A stretch of 64,000 nt of DNA from Ancylobacter tetraedralis (GCF_014195655.1 NZ_JACICD010000001.1:906682-970681); one strand, 5' to 3'; positions 45,051 through 57,511 are shown, counted from the first letter of the stretch. A program made the numbers and translations. The notes: generated by a model not told the origin, from the letters alone.

Positions 45051-45878
45051 ATGAAATTCTCCGTCGCCGCCCGGCTCGCCTATGAGGTGCGCGAGACCAC
45101 CGTCTTCATCCTCAACATCGAGGCGGCGGCTCTGCGCAACCAGAAGATCCTCTCCGAGACGCTCGACCTCACCCCCGCCGTCGCGGTGGACCGCTATGAA
45201 CTCGAGGGCGGCACGCGGCTGGTGCGCGTGGTGGTCGAGCCCGGCACGTTCGAGGTGGCCTATGACGCCGAAGTCGAACTCGCCATGCACGATGCCGATC
45301 CTTCCAGCGTCGGCGAGACGCCGGTGGCGCAGTTGCCGCTCGATGTCGTGCCCTTCCTGAACCCCAGCCGCTACTGCCAGTCCGACCGGCTGGCGCGCTT
45401 CGCCTATCGCGAGTTCGGCGCCCTGCCGCCCGGCCACCAGCGCGTGACCGCGATCTGCAACTGGATCCACGATCACGTCGATTATCTCAGCGGCAGCTCG
45501 ACCTCCGAGACCTCGGCCTATGACACGATGGTGCAGCGCGCCGGCGTCTGCCGCGACTTCGCGCATCTGGGAATCGCCTTCTGCCGGGCGCTGGCCATTC
45601 CCTCGCGCTTTGCCAGCGCCTATGCGTGGCAGCTCGATCCGCCCGATTTCCACGCTGTCTTCGAATGCTATCTCGATGGCGCCTGGTATCTGTTCGATCC
45701 CACCCGCAAGGCCGCGCTGCAGGGGCTGGTGCGCATCGGCGTGGGCCGCGACGCGGCGGACGCGGCTTTCGCGACGATCTACGGCAATGCCGAGATGACC
45801 TCTATGGCGGTATCGATCGCCCCGCTCGACGAGGTGGAGGAGGAAGAGCCCACCGTGCGCGCGGTGGGCATCGCCTGA
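45051..45878 (+). CDS. transglutaminase-like protein (papain-fold domain)
   Basis: A 275-residue protein with an N-terminal beta-rich domain (about residues 1-80) and a transglutaminase core. The triad is Cys167 (GVCRDF), His201 (FHAVF) and Asp216 (LFDPT), in the family's C-H-D order. The family includes peptidases and cross-linkers acting on proteins or peptidoglycan; the role here is unknown. No signal peptide is seen. The start at 45051 follows a CCTTGCC context and lacks a strong ribosome binding site. It ends two bases before the convergent purN. Confidence 0.87.
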   Translation: MKFSVAARLAYEVRETTVFILNIEAAALRNQKILSETLDLTPAVAVDRYELEGGTRLVRVVVEPGTFEVAYDAEVELAMHDADPSSVGETPVAQLPLDVVPFLNPSRYCQSDRLARFAYREFGALPPGHQRVTAICNWIHDHVDYLSGSSTSETSAYDTMVQRAGVCRDFAHLGIAFCRALAIPSRFASAYAWQLDPPDFHAVFECYLDGAWYLFDPTRKAALQGLVRIGVGRDAADAAFATIYGNAEMTSMAVSIAPLDEVEEEEPTVRAVGIA

Positions 45879-45880
45879 AA

Positions 45881-46534
45881 TCAGCCGGCGGGCGGCACCA
45901 CCAGCGCGGGGGGCGCCAGCATGAATTCGTCGATCACCACCCGGCCCTCGCGCAGCGTGGCGCGGCGCTCCACCACAAGGCGCAGCGCGGCGGGATAGAT
46001 CACATGCTCCTGCGCCAGCACGCGGGCACCCAGCGTGTCGGGCGTGTCGGCGTCGAGCACCGGCACGGCGGCCTGCATGAGGATGGGGCCGACATCCATT
46101 TCCGGCGTCACGAAATGCACGGTGCAGCCGTGGATGCGCACGCCTTCCGCGAGGGCCCGCTCATGCGTGTGCAGGCCCTTGAAGCTCGGCAGCAGCGCCG
46201 GGTGAATGTTGATCATCCGGCCGTACCATTTCTGCGTGAAATCGGCCATGAGCAGCCGCATGAAGCCGGCAAGGCAGACGAGGTCGACCTGCTCCTCCAC
46301 CAGCACGGCGTGGAGCGCCGCGTCGAAGCCCGCGCGGTCGGCATGGGCCTTGTGATCGATCATGCGCGTGGGGATGTTGGCCGCCTGCGCGCGGGCAAGG
46401 CCGTGGGCGTCGGGGCGGTTGGAGATCACCACGGCGATCTCCGCCGGGAAATCCGGCGCGGCCGCCGCCTCGATCAGCGACATCATGTTGGAGCCGCGAC
46501 CGGAGATGAGAATGGCGACGCGCGGCCGTGTCAT
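45881..46534 (-). CDS. purN: phosphoribosylglycinamide formyltransferase PurN
   Basis: Transfers a formyl group from 10-formyl-THF to GAR in purine synthesis. It is 217 residues, with the ISGRGSNM start, NIHPALLPSFKG, and the catalytic Asp in TPEMDVGPIL. It follows purM by 12 bases on the same strand, the usual purM-purN pairing. Confidence 0.95.
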   Translation of the reverse strand: MTRPRVAILISGRGSNMMSLIEAAAAPDFPAEIAVVISNRPDAHGLARAQAANIPTRMIDHKAHADRAGFDAALHAVLVEEQVDLVCLAGFMRLLMADFTQKWYGRMINIHPALLPSFKGLHTHERALAEGVRIHGCTVHFVTPEMDVGPILMQAAVPVLDADTPDTLGARVLAQEHVIYPAALRLVVERRATLREGRVVIDEFMLAPPALVVPPAG

Positions 46535-46546
46535 GCTGTCAGGCCC

Positions 46547-47629
46547 TCAGAGCGGGGTGTCGAGGCCGAGCGTGCCGTCATAGACGACATGGGCCTGGCC
46601 TTCGCCCGGCTCGATGGCGCCCAGATGCACCACTTCCTCGCCCGCTTCGGCGAAGGCATCGGCCACCGTCTCGGCATCTTCCGCGGCCACGACCACCACC
46701 ATGCCGATGCCGCAGTTGAAGGCGCGCAGCATCTCGTCCGGCGCCACCTTGCCGACCTGCGCCAGCCAGCGGAACACCGGCGGCACGGGCAGCCCATCGA
46801 GGTCGATGCGGCCGATCGTGTGCTTGGGCAGCACGCGCGGCAGGTTCTCGGTGAGGCCGCCGCCGGTAATATGGGCGAGCGCCTTCACCTTGCCCGTCGC
46901 GCGGATCACCGCCAGCGCCGATTTCACATAGAGCCGGGTGGGCGTGAGCAGAGCTTCGCCCAGCGCATGGCCGCGGGCGAAGGGGGCGGGGGCGTCCCAG
47001 CCGAGGCCGGAGACCTCGACGATGCGGCGCACCAGCGAATAGCCATTGGAATGGACGCCGGAGGAGGCGAGGCCGAGCAGAACGTCGCCCGGGCGCACAT
47101 TCGGCGAGGGCAGCAGTTCGCCGCGCTCCACCGCGCCGACCGAGAAGCCGGCGAGGTCGTAATCGCCCTCCGCATACATGCCAGGCATCTCGGCCGTCTC
47201 GCCGCCGATCAGCGCGCAGCCCGATTCCTTGCAGCCCCGGGCGATGCCGGCGACGATGGTCGCGCCGACCTCGGGGGCCAGCTTGCCGGTGGCGAAATAA
47301 TCGAGGAAGAACAGCGGCTCGGCGCCCTGCACCACGAGGTCGTTGACGCACATGGCGACAAGGTCGATGCCGATGGTCTCGTGCCGGCCGGTTTCGATGG
47401 CGATTTTCAGCTTGGTGCCGACGCCGTCCGTGGTGGCGACGATGAGCGGATCCTTGAAGCCGGCGGCCCTGGGGTCGAACACCCCGCCGAAACCGCCAAT
47501 ATCCGCGTCCGCGCCGGGCCGGCGGGTCGCCTTGACCAGCGGCTTGATGAGATCGACCAGCCGGTTGCCGGCGTCGATGTCGACACCCGCGTCGCGATAG
47601 CTGAGGCCTTTTTCCGTCCCGGTCATCAT
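46547..47629 (-). CDS. purM: phosphoribosylformylglycinamidine cyclo-ligase PurM
   Basis: Makes AIR from FGAM with ATP. It is 360 residues with the GVDIDAGN start, [30 protein letters not shown] and HITGGGL. The start can be the first or second of two adjacent ATGs (47629 or 47626); GAGG is 4 or 7 bases upstream, which slightly favours the second. purN follows at 12 bases. Confidence 0.96.
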   Translation of the reverse strand: MMTGTEKGLSYRDAGVDIDAGNRLVDLIKPLVKATRRPGADADIGGFGGVFDPRAAGFKDPLIVATTDGVGTKLKIAIETGRHETIGIDLVAMCVNDLVVQGAEPLFFLDYFATGKLAPEVGATIVAGIARGCKESGCALIGGETAEMPGMYAEGDYDLAGFSVGAVERGELLPSPNVRPGDVLLGLASSGVHSNGYSLVRRIVEVSGLGWDAPAPFARGHALGEALLTPTRLYVKSALAVIRATGKVKALAHITGGGLTENLPRVLPKHTIGRIDLDGLPVPPVFRWLAQVGKVAPDEMLRAFNCGIGMVVVVAAEDAETVADAFAEAGEEVVHLGAIEPGEGQAHVVYDGTLGLDTPL

Positions 47630-47703
47630 GCATCCTCGAACAATGCTCGCGGATTAACCGCTAATGGGCGCCCCCGCAAGCCGAAGCGGGGTGGGCCTGT
47701 GGG

Positions 47704-48849
47704 TCAGCGCCGTCCCGTATGCTCGATGCCCAGCGCCACCAACCCGGCCACCAGCCCCCAGAAGGCGGAGCCGATGCCGAGCAGCGAGACGCCGGAGGCC
47801 GTCACCGCCAGCGTCAGCACGGCGGGAAAGCGGCGCGGCGCATCGGCCATCGCCGTGCCCAGCGCATTCACCAGCGGCCCCAGCAGGGCGAGGCCCGCGA
47901 AGGTCGCCACCAGCCCGGGCGGCAGCGCGGCGATCAGCGCCACCACCGAGGCGCCGCCCGCGGCCAGCACCAGATAGGACAGCGCGTAGAAGCTCGTCGC
48001 CGGCCAGCGCTTGGCCGGATCGGGGTGGGTGTCGGGGCCGGTGCAGATCGAGGCGGTGATGGCGGCGAGGTTGGAGGTGAGCGAGCCGATCGGCGCCGTC
48101 ACCAGCGAGGCGATGGCCGTCACCGCGAGGATCGAGGGCGCCGGCGGCTTGTAGCCGGCCGCCTGCAGCACCGCGAAGCCGGGCAGGTTCTGCGAGGCCA
48201 TGGTGACGACATAGAGCGGCAGGCCGATGCCGATCAGCGCCTGCAGTTCGAAGCGCGGCATCACCAGCTCGACCGTCGGCAGTGGGATGCCCGCGGGCAG
48301 GGGGCCGACCCGCCCGAGAAAGAAGGCCAGCGCGATGCCGATCACCAGCACGGCCAGCACGGCGCCGAACGGGCTGATGCGCCGCGCGACGAGGAATAGC
48401 AGCACCAGCGGCAGCACTAGCAGCGGATCCACCTGCCCGGCCGTGAACACCGCCGTGCAGAAGCGGAACAGCACGCCCGCCAGCATGGCGGCGGCGATGG
48501 CGACCGGCAGCCGCTGCACCAGCGCGCCGAGCGGCTTCACCGCGGCCGTGACGAGCAGCAGCACGCCGGCCAGCAGGAAGGCGCCCACCGCCGTCTCGAT
48601 GACCAGCCCGTGCGAGCCGGCGATCAGCGCGGCGCCCGGCGTCGACCACGCGGTGATGATCGGAATGCGGTGGCGCCAGCCAAGGAAGGCCGAACTCGCC
48701 GCCATCGACAGGCACAGGCCGATAACCGCCGAGGAGGTCTGCGCCGGCGTGGCGCCGACCGCCTGCGACGCCGCGACGATGAGGGCAAGAGTGCCGCCAA
48801 AGCCCACCAGGGCGGCGACGACGGCGGAGGTGATGACGGAGGAGCGCAT
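47704..48849 (-). CDS. BenE family benzoate/H+ symporter-like transporter
   Basis: Inner-membrane protein of 381 residues with about twelve hydrophobic segments, closely following the BenE pattern: SSAVIGLCLSMAASSAFLGWRHRIPI near the start, then WSTPGAALIA, TAPIGSLTSNLAAITASICTGPDTHPDP in the centre, and a short basic end. BenE proteins are thought to import benzoate; no aromatic catabolism gene is nearby, so the real substrate is open. The frame is open for some codons before the ATG, through a 15-bp tandem array, without a start codon that I can support. Confidence 0.86.
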   Translation of the reverse strand: MRSSVITSAVVAALVGFGGTLALIVAASQAVGATPAQTSSAVIGLCLSMAASSAFLGWRHRIPIITAWSTPGAALIAGSHGLVIETAVGAFLLAGVLLLVTAAVKPLGALVQRLPVAIAAAMLAGVLFRFCTAVFTAGQVDPLLVLPLVLLFLVARRISPFGAVLAVLVIGIALAFFLGRVGPLPAGIPLPTVELVMPRFELQALIGIGLPLYVVTMASQNLPGFAVLQAAGYKPPAPSILAVTAIASLVTAPIGSLTSNLAAITASICTGPDTHPDPAKRWPATSFYALSYLVLAAGGASVVALIAALPPGLVATFAGLALLGPLVNALGTAMADAPRRFPAVLTLAVTASGVSLLGIGSAFWGLVAGLVALGIEHTGRR

Positions 48850-48850
48850 G

Positions 48851-48905
48851 GGAGGATCACGCTTGGGAGGGGCACGCTTGGCAGGATCACGCTTGGCAGG
48901 ATCAC
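48851..48905. repeat. 15-bp tandem array directly upstream of the BenE-like gene
   Basis: Three 15-base units of the form GGAGGATCACGCTTG (48851-48865, 48866-48880, 48881-48895) with few changes and a truncated fourth. Read on the gene's strand, the array is in frame with its start codon and would encode repeated KRDP units. Confidence 0.85.
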
Positions 48906-48978
48906 CGGCCGGCAGATCCGGACACCGCCTTGTGCCACGCCAGCCGGTGTTTCGCTATGGCCCGCGCGTCACGCGCCC

Positions 48979-49725
48979 TCATGCGCGGGAAGCGAGATGG
49001 CCCAACGGAATGATCTCGGGCGCCGTTTCGGTGAAGGGACTCCCCGACCAGTCGCCGAGCCAGCGCTCGACCGCGAGGCCCGCCTCCGCCATCAGCCCGG
49101 CGAGTTCCGCCCGCTCGGTGAAGCGGATGCGGCTGGAGGCGCTCCATTCGCGACCATCCGCGAGGTGGTAGAACGTCTGGTAGGTGACGATGCCGCTCGC
49201 CGCCGCGTGTTCGGCCGCGTTCCACGCCTCGACCGCGCCGTGCAGCGGGTGGTCGATCCGGCGCCGGGAATTGTGCGGCTGCCATTCCTCCCATTCGCGG
49301 CAGGCCGGGTTGCGGCTGTCGAAGATGAAGCGCCCGCCGGGGGCCAGATGGCGGGCAAGGGCGGCGAGGGCGGCGCGCTGGTCGTGCGCGTCGAGGAAAA
49401 CCTGGAAGGCATGGCCGGTCATCACGATGAGATCGAATCGCCGGCCGAGATCGAGATGGCGGGCATCCGCCTCGATCCATTCGACGCTCTCGCCGCCGGG
49501 TCGGGCGCGCGCGACGTCGAGCATGGCGCGCGCGGGATCGACGCCGACCCGCACGGGTGCGTCGATCCCGGCGAGGAAGGCGCCGGTGCCGCAGCCCAGA
49601 TCGAGCACCGAGCCGACGCCGCGGGCAAGGGCGGCGCAGAAGGCGCGATCCTCGCCCCAGTCGTTCTCGGCGTCATAGAACGCGACAAGCGAGGCATCGG
49701 TGTAGAGCGGGTCCTGCTGCTGCAT
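48979..49725 (-). CDS. class I SAM-dependent methyltransferase
   Basis: A 248-residue Rossmann methyltransferase. The SAM loop is VLDLGCGTGAFL; the acidic ribose-binding strand is RVGVDPARAMLDVAR and the D-x-I motif IEADARHLDLG follows. The C-terminal half holds substrate elements (IFDSRNPACREWEEW; YQTFYHLADGREWSASS). The substrate is unknown. The ATG at 49725 has AGGAGGA upstream. Convergent, unrelated neighbours give no hint of its role. Confidence 0.88.
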   Translation of the reverse strand: MQQQDPLYTDASLVAFYDAENDWGEDRAFCAALARGVGSVLDLGCGTGAFLAGIDAPVRVGVDPARAMLDVARARPGGESVEWIEADARHLDLGRRFDLIVMTGHAFQVFLDAHDQRAALAALARHLAPGGRFIFDSRNPACREWEEWQPHNSRRRIDHPLHGAVEAWNAAEHAAASGIVTYQTFYHLADGREWSASSRIRFTERAELAGLMAEAGLAVERWLGDWSGSPFTETAPEIIPLGHLASRA

Positions 49726-49929
49726 GTTGTCTTCCTCCGCGCGGAGGGCGAAGGGGAAGTCGCGGCGGCCGCGATGTCAATCGCCGCAGGGCGCGCGCGG
49801 CCATATCGCTTTTTGCGGGTGCCGAAGCGGCAGTTCGGTCGTTGAATTGCGGGGAGACGCAATCGCCCCGCCAGAATTTTCCTGTATCTATGGATGCATG
49901 ACGCGGATGGTCCGCGCGAAGAGGTTTGG

Positions 49930-51051
49930 ATGGCCTGGTACAAGCAGGTGACGTTCTGGGTGGTGATGCTGGCGGTGTTCGTGGCGGCGTCCTGGCTGCT
50001 GTCGAGCGTGCTGCTGCCGTTCGTCGCCGGCCTCGCACTGGCCTATTTCCTCAACCCGGTAACGTCGCGGCTGGAAGGCTGGGGCGTCAGCCGGCTGGTC
50101 GCCGCGCTGGCCACGATCACCTTCACCCTGCTGATCGGCATCCTCCTGATGCTGCTGGTGGTGCCGATCTTCGGCTCCCAGCTTGCCGCCTTCATCCAGC
50201 GGCTGCCGGAATACATCGTCAAGCTGCAGCATCTGATGACCGGTGAGCGGGCGGAATGGCTGCGCGACTTCGTCGGTGATCGCATGCCCTCCATCCAGCA
50301 GGGGCTGGGCGACCTGGTCTCGCAGGGCGCGGCCTACATGCTGACCCTGATCCAGGGACTGTGGACCGGCGGGCAGGCGCTGATCTCGCTCTTCTCTCTG
50401 CTGGTCATCACCCCCGTGGTGGCCTTCTACATCCTGAACGACTGGAACCACATGGTGGTGAAGGTCGATTCCTGGGTGCCGCTCAAGCACCGGGAGGTGG
50501 TGCGCGGCCTCGTCCGGCAGATGGACCAGGCCATTTCCGGCTTCGTGCGCGGCCAGTCGATGGTGTGCGTCATCCTCGGCAGCTTCTACGCCATCAGCCT
50601 GACCATGACCGGGCTGAATTTCGGCTTCGTCATCGGCTTCGTCTCCGGCATCATCACCTTCATTCCCTATGTCGGCTCGCTCACCGGGCTGGTGCTGGCG
50701 GGCGGCGTCGCCATCGTGCAGTTCTTCCCGGACTATTCGATGATCGGGCTGGTGATCGGCATCTTCGTTCTCGGCCAGTTCCTCGAAGGCTATGTCCTCT
50801 CGCCCAAGCTGGTGGGCGAGAGCGTCGGCCTCCACCCGGTCTGGCTCATGTTCGCCCTGCTCGCCTTCGGCTATCTCCTGGGCTTCCTCGGCCTGCTGCT
50901 GGCGGTGCCGCTGGCCGCCGCCGGCGGGGTGCTGGTGCGCTTCGCCATCGACCAGTATCTCGAAAGTCCGCTCTATACCGGCGAGCCGGAACAACCCGCG
51001 GCGGTTCCGCCGCCGCAGGTGCCGGCCGTTCCGTCCCGGCAGCTTCGCTGA
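49930..51051 (+). CDS. AI-2E family transporter (PerM-like permease)
   Basis: Inner-membrane protein of 373 residues with seven or eight hydrophobic segments, the ALAYFLNP box near residue 35, GFVIGFVSGIITFIPYVGS and a Pro-rich C-terminal tail. Members of this family are Na+/H+ antiporters or export autoinducer-like molecules; the family name does not prove AI-2 export. AAGAGG precedes the ATG at 49930; the frame from 49894 adds 12 residues. It lies just before hdaA and ppk1, as in many Hyphomicrobiales. Confidence 0.88.
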   Translation: MAWYKQVTFWVVMLAVFVAASWLLSSVLLPFVAGLALAYFLNPVTSRLEGWGVSRLVAALATITFTLLIGILLMLLVVPIFGSQLAAFIQRLPEYIVKLQHLMTGERAEWLRDFVGDRMPSIQQGLGDLVSQGAAYMLTLIQGLWTGGQALISLFSLLVITPVVAFYILNDWNHMVVKVDSWVPLKHREVVRGLVRQMDQAISGFVRGQSMVCVILGSFYAISLTMTGLNFGFVIGFVSGIITFIPYVGSLTGLVLAGGVAIVQFFPDYSMIGLVIGIFVLGQFLEGYVLSPKLVGESVGLHPVWLMFALLAFGYLLGFLGLLLAVPLAAAGGVLVRFAIDQYLESPLYTGEPEQPAAVPPPQVPAVPSRQLR

Positions 51052-51076
51052 AGCTGCGCTGAAAGGTTCGCCGAGC

Positions 51077-51859
51077 ATGTCCGCCCCTTCTGCAGCCAAG
51101 GTTGCAGCCCAGTCTGCGCCGCTCTCCGCCGTCGCCCCCGAGGCGCGCCAGCTTGCCCTCGATCTGCCACATCACGACAGCCGCGCGCGCGATGATTTCC
51201 TGCCGGGCCCGGCCAATGAGGCCGCGCTGGCGCTCATCGATGCCTGGCCGCGCTGGCCGGCGCCCGTGGTGGCGCTGGTCGGCCCGGAGGGCTCGGGCAA
51301 GTCCCATCTCGCCGCCCTGTTCGCACAGGCGAGCGGGGCGAGCGTGGTCGAGGCCCGCGCGCTCGACATCGCCGCGCTGCCGGGCCTGCTCGCGGGCGGC
51401 GCGCTGGTGGTGGAGGATCTCGGCGAGGGCGCGGTGCCGGAAGCCGCGCTGTTCCATCTGCTCAACCTCGCCGCCGAGCAGCGCGCGCATGTGCTCGTCA
51501 CCGCGCGCCGTTCGCCGGCCGCGCTGGCCGAGCATTGCGCCATCCGCGACCTCGGTTCGCGCCTGCGGGCCATGCCCGTCGTCGCGCTCGGCGCGCCGGA
51601 CGATGCGCTGCTCGCGGTGGTGGCACTGAAGCTGTTTGCCGACCGGCAGATCGTGCCCGACGAAGGGCTGCTGAGCTATCTCCTGCCGCGGGTCGAGCGC
51701 TCGATCGCCGCGCTGCGCGAGGTCATCGCGGCGCTGGACCGCGAGGCGCTGGCGCGCAAGCGGCCCTTGACGCGGGCGCTCGCTTCCGAGCTCCTCCGGG
51801 CCCGAGAGGAAGCGGCAGGCGGTCTGCTCGATTCGCCCCGCGATCACTCGGCAAGTTAA
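51077..51859 (+). CDS. hdaA: DnaA regulatory inactivator HdaA
   Basis: AAA+ protein that promotes hydrolysis of DnaA-ATP after replication starts, acting with the sliding clamp. It is 260 residues: an N-terminal clamp-binding motif QLALDL at 25-30, Walker A GPEGSGKS at 69-76, Walker B LVVEDLGEG, then a helical lid. There is no DNA-binding domain of DnaA type. The start at 51077 is chosen because MSAPSAAK follows the AI-2E stop by 26 bases; upstream frame is within the AI-2E gene. ppk1 follows at nine bases. Confidence 0.9.
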   Translation: MSAPSAAKVAAQSAPLSAVAPEARQLALDLPHHDSRARDDFLPGPANEAALALIDAWPRWPAPVVALVGPEGSGKSHLAALFAQASGASVVEARALDIAALPGLLAGGALVVEDLGEGAVPEAALFHLLNLAAEQRAHVLVTARRSPAALAEHCAIRDLGSRLRAMPVVALGAPDDALLAVVALKLFADRQIVPDEGLLSYLLPRVERSIAALREVIAALDREALARKRPLTRALASELLRAREEAAGGLLDSPRDHSAS

Positions 51860-51867
51860 GGTAATTC

Positions 51868-54168
<2,301 letters not shown>

Positions 54169-54171
54169 AGC

Positions 54172-55686
54172 ATGAATGATGTTTCCCACGAGGCCCATAC
54201 GGGCCTCGTTTCCGGCGCGCCGATCGCCGTCATCGATATCGGTTCGAACTCGGTCCGCCTTGTCGTCTATGAGCGCCTGTCGCGCAGCCCGACGCCGATC
54301 TTCAACGAGAAGGCGTCCTGTGGGCTGGGTCGCGAAGTGGCGACCACCGGGCGGCTGAACCCGGATGCGGTGGCCAAGGCGCTGTCGACGCTGAAGCGCT
54401 TCCGCGTTCTGTGCGATCGGATGGGCGTCGGCCGACTGTTCGTGCTGGCCACGGCCGCCGCGCGCGATGCCGCCAACGGCCCGGAATTCGTCGCCGCCTG
54501 CGCCGATATCTGCCGCACCGAGGTCGGCCTGCTCTCCGGCAAGCGCGAGGCGCAGCTCTCCGCGCTGGGCGTGCTCTCGGGCGTGCACCATGCCAATGGC
54601 GTGGTGGGGGATCTGGGCGGGGGCTCGCTGGAGCTTGCGGACCTGCACGGCCAGCGCATCGGCTCCGGCGTCACCTTCCCGCTCGGCGGCCTCGCCCTGC
54701 AGGATACGTCCGGCCGCTCGCTGAAGAAGGCCGCCAAGATCGTGAAGGATGCGCTCGCCAAGGAGACGCATCTGGAACATCTCAAGGGCCGCACCTTCTA
54801 TGCGGTCGGGGGTACATGGCGCGCGCTGGCGCGTCTGCACATGTTCCAGCGCGGCTATCCGCTGCATGTGATGCACGGCTATATCATTCCCGCCAAGGAG
54901 GCGCTGGAATTCGTGCGGCTGGTGCAGCGCGTGCCGGTCGATACGCTGTCGCGCATCGAGACGGTGGCGGAGGGCCGCCGGCAGCTGCTCGCCTATGGCG
55001 CGCTGGTGATGGAGCAGATCCTGCGCGTCGGCAAGCCCGCCAATGTCTTCATCTCGGCGCAGGGCGTGCGCGAGGGCCTGCTCTACGAGATGCTCGACGA
55101 AGAGGAGCGGGTGATCGATCCGCTCGTGGCCGCCACGGCCGAACTCAACGAGGTGCGCTCGCGCTCGCCGAAGCACGGCTGGGAACTGGTGGAGTGGACC
55201 GACCGCTTCATGGCCTCCACCGGCATCGACGAGAGCGTGGAGGAAAAGCGGCTGCGACACGCCGCCTGCCTGCTGGCCGATATCAGCTGGCGCGCGCATC
55301 CCGACTATCGCGGCGAGCAGAGCCTCAATCTCATCACCCACGCGGCTTTCATCGGGGTGGATCATCCCGGGCGGGCGTTCCTCGGCCTCGCCATCTATTA
55401 CCGCCATGTCGGCCTGATCGACGAGGATCTCTCCCCGCGCATCCGCGAACTGGTCTCCGCGCGCATTCTCGACCGCGCGCGCATCCTCGGCGCGGCACTG
55501 AGGGTGGGCTACATCCTCTCGGCGGCGATGCCGGGCACCTTGCCCACGGCGCCGCTGGCGGTGGATCACGGCAAGCTGGTGCTGAAGCTGAAGGACGACC
55601 TCGCCCCGCTCGGCGGCGAGCGCGTGGCCAACCGCCTGCGCACGCTCGCCCGGCTGATCGGCCGCGAACCGCTGATCGTGACCTGA
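54172..55686 (+). CDS. ppx: exopolyphosphatase (Ppx/GppA family)
   Basis: Processive hydrolysis of polyphosphate, or of pppGpp in some members. It is 504 residues with the ASKHA N-terminus VIDIGSNSVRLVVYE, the GDLGGGSLEL phosphate loop and a C-terminal HD-like helical domain (HAACLLADISWRAHPD). It starts three bases after ppk1. The pairing supports exopolyphosphatase; guanosine pentaphosphatase activity remains possible. Confidence 0.94.
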   Translation: MNDVSHEAHTGLVSGAPIAVIDIGSNSVRLVVYERLSRSPTPIFNEKASCGLGREVATTGRLNPDAVAKALSTLKRFRVLCDRMGVGRLFVLATAAARDAANGPEFVAACADICRTEVGLLSGKREAQLSALGVLSGVHHANGVVGDLGGGSLELADLHGQRIGSGVTFPLGGLALQDTSGRSLKKAAKIVKDALAKETHLEHLKGRTFYAVGGTWRALARLHMFQRGYPLHVMHGYIIPAKEALEFVRLVQRVPVDTLSRIETVAEGRRQLLAYGALVMEQILRVGKPANVFISAQGVREGLLYEMLDEEERVIDPLVAATAELNEVRSRSPKHGWELVEWTDRFMASTGIDESVEEKRLRHAACLLADISWRAHPDYRGEQSLNLITHAAFIGVDHPGRAFLGLAIYYRHVGLIDEDLSPRIRELVSARILDRARILGAALRVGYILSAAMPGTLPTAPLAVDHGKLVLKLKDDLAPLGGERVANRLRTLARLIGREPLIVT

Positions 55687-55703
55687 TCGTCAACGGACGG
55701 CGA

Positions 55704-56864
55704 TCACTCGCTCGCCGTCCGCTCCAGCGCGATCACCCGGCCGCGCTGCATGGCGAGGGCGAGGCGGCCGGCTTTCAGGGCCAGAGCCCGCTCGCCGAAC
55801 AGCTCCCGCCGCCAGCCGTGCAAAGCCGGCACGTCCGGCTCGTCATCCGAGGCGATCATTTCGAGATCGTCCATGGTGGCGATGACCTTGGCGGCAACGC
55901 CATGCTGCTCCGATGTCATGCGCAGCAGAACCTTCAGCAGCTCGACCGTTGCCGAGGCGCCGTTGGAGAGCGGCTTGTCGCGCTCGATGCGCGGCAGTGT
56001 CTTGGGGTCGAGCGCGAGCCCTGCCTTGACCGCCTCGATGATCTGCTCGCCCACGCGGGAGCGCTCGAACCCCTTGGGCATGGAGCGCAGCTGGCCGAGC
56101 CGCTCGATCGTGGTCGGGTGCTGCGAGATGATCTCGGCGATCACGTCGTCCTTGAGAATGCGCGAGCGCGGAATGTCGCGCGCCTGCGCCTCCTGCTCGC
56201 GCCACGCGGCGACCGACATCAGCACGGCGAGGTCCTTGGGCTTGCGCGCGCGCGAGCGCAGGCGCTCCCAGGCCCGCGCGGGCTCCTGCCGATAGGTGTC
56301 GGGCGAGGTCAGCACCGCCATTTCCTCGCCCACCCAATCGGCGCGCCCGCGCTTCTGCAGGTCGGCATCGAGCTTGAGGAACACGTCGCGCAGATGCGTG
56401 ACATCGGCTTCGGCATAGGCGATCTGGGCGGCGGAGAGGGGACGGCGCGACCAGTCGGTGAAGCGCAGCGACTTGTCCAGCAACTGGCCGGTGAGGCGCT
56501 GCACCAGCTGGTCATAGGAGATGGAGTCGCCATGGCCGAGCACCATGGCGGCGACCTGCGTGTCGAAGACCGGGCGCGGGATGATGCCGGCGAGGTGCCA
56601 GACGATCTCGATGTCCTGCCGGCCGGCATGGAACACCTTCAGCACCTGTTCATTCGCCATGAGGGCGAAGAACGGGGCGAGGTCCAGTCCGTCGGCAATG
56701 GCGTCGATCACGATCGCCTCGTCCGGGCTGGCGATCTGCACGACGCAGAGCTTCGGCCAGAACGTGGTTTCGCGCAGGAATTCCGTGTCAACGGTGATGA
56801 AGCGATGGCGGGCGAGCCGCTCGCAAGCCTCGATAAGGGCGTCAGTTGTCGTGATCATGTTCAT
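55704..56864 (-). CDS. rnd: ribonuclease D
   Basis: 3'-5' exoribonuclease for tRNA maturation. It is 386 residues from the ATG at 56864; the family's start is [13 protein letters not shown]. DEDDy site residues are visible: Asp26 and Glu28 (ITVDTEF), Asp in FHAGRQDIE, and Tyr/Asp in [10 protein letters not shown]. An HRDC domain follows from about residue 205 ([18 protein letters not shown]). It is convergent with ppx and near aspS, the usual arrangement. Confidence 0.93.
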   Translation of the reverse strand: MNMITTTDALIEACERLARHRFITVDTEFLRETTFWPKLCVVQIASPDEAIVIDAIADGLDLAPFFALMANEQVLKVFHAGRQDIEIVWHLAGIIPRPVFDTQVAAMVLGHGDSISYDQLVQRLTGQLLDKSLRFTDWSRRPLSAAQIAYAEADVTHLRDVFLKLDADLQKRGRADWVGEEMAVLTSPDTYRQEPARAWERLRSRARKPKDLAVLMSVAAWREQEAQARDIPRSRILKDDVIAEIISQHPTTIERLGQLRSMPKGFERSRVGEQIIEAVKAGLALDPKTLPRIERDKPLSNGASATVELLKVLLRMTSEQHGVAAKVIATMDDLEMIASDDEPDVPALHGWRRELFGERALALKAGRLALAMQRGRVIALERTASE

Positions 56865-57028
56865 GTCCGACGTCTCATAACGGAGTCGGAGCCGCGAGAC
56901 GACACAGAATCGTGACGCAATTTGCAGCAAGCGTTACCCCTGTGTCGTCACGGTCGCGATGTGATTCGCCAGGACCGGATAGACGGCAGGATTTGCTCGG
57001 CCGGCGTCGCCGGCCATATGGGGGTTTC

Positions 57029-57502
57029 ATGAAGAACACGCTCTTCGCGATCGCGGCCATCGCTCTTGCCGGTTCCGTCTCGCAGGCCGGTGCGGCCGAT
57101 CGGTTCAATGCCGGCGTTCTCGTGTGCAATGCGGGTTCGAGCATCGGCATGATCGTCGAATCCAAGCAGGAACTCGCCTGCACCTTCACGCCTTCCGACA
57201 ATTCGGCGGTGCAGCACTATGCCGGCACCATCACCACGATCGGCATCGATCTCGGCGTGACCGGCAGCGGCGTGATGACCTGGGGCGTGCTTGCCGTGAC
57301 CAAGGATCCGGTGACGGCCGGGGCGCTGGCGGGCCCCTATGGCGGTGTCACCGGCAATGTCGCCGTCGGCGTGGGCGTGGGCGCCAACGTGCTGGTGGGC
57401 AATTCCAACTCCTTCGCGTTGAACCCGGTCTCGGTCGAGGGCAATGTGGGTGCCTCGCTCGCGCTCGGCGTGGCCGGGCTTACGCTCGTGTCCAAGCCGT
57501 GA
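57029..57502 (+). CDS. DUF992 domain-containing exported protein
   Basis: A 157-residue protein with a signal peptide (MKNTLFAIAAIALAGSVSQAGA) ending near residue 23. The DUF992 pattern follows: GVLVCNAGSSIGMIVESKQELACTFTP, YAGTITTIGIDLGVTGSGVMTWGV and a Gly/Val-rich C-terminal half. Two cysteines could form a disulfide. It is probably periplasmic or outer-membrane associated, of unknown function. GGGGG lies just before the ATG at 57029. Longer frames upstream lack a good start. Confidence 0.9.
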   Translation: MKNTLFAIAAIALAGSVSQAGAADRFNAGVLVCNAGSSIGMIVESKQELACTFTPSDNSAVQHYAGTITTIGIDLGVTGSGVMTWGVLAVTKDPVTAGALAGPYGGVTGNVAVGVGVGANVLVGNSNSFALNPVSVEGNVGASLALGVAGLTLVSKP

Positions 57503-57511
57503 TGTAGAGAC

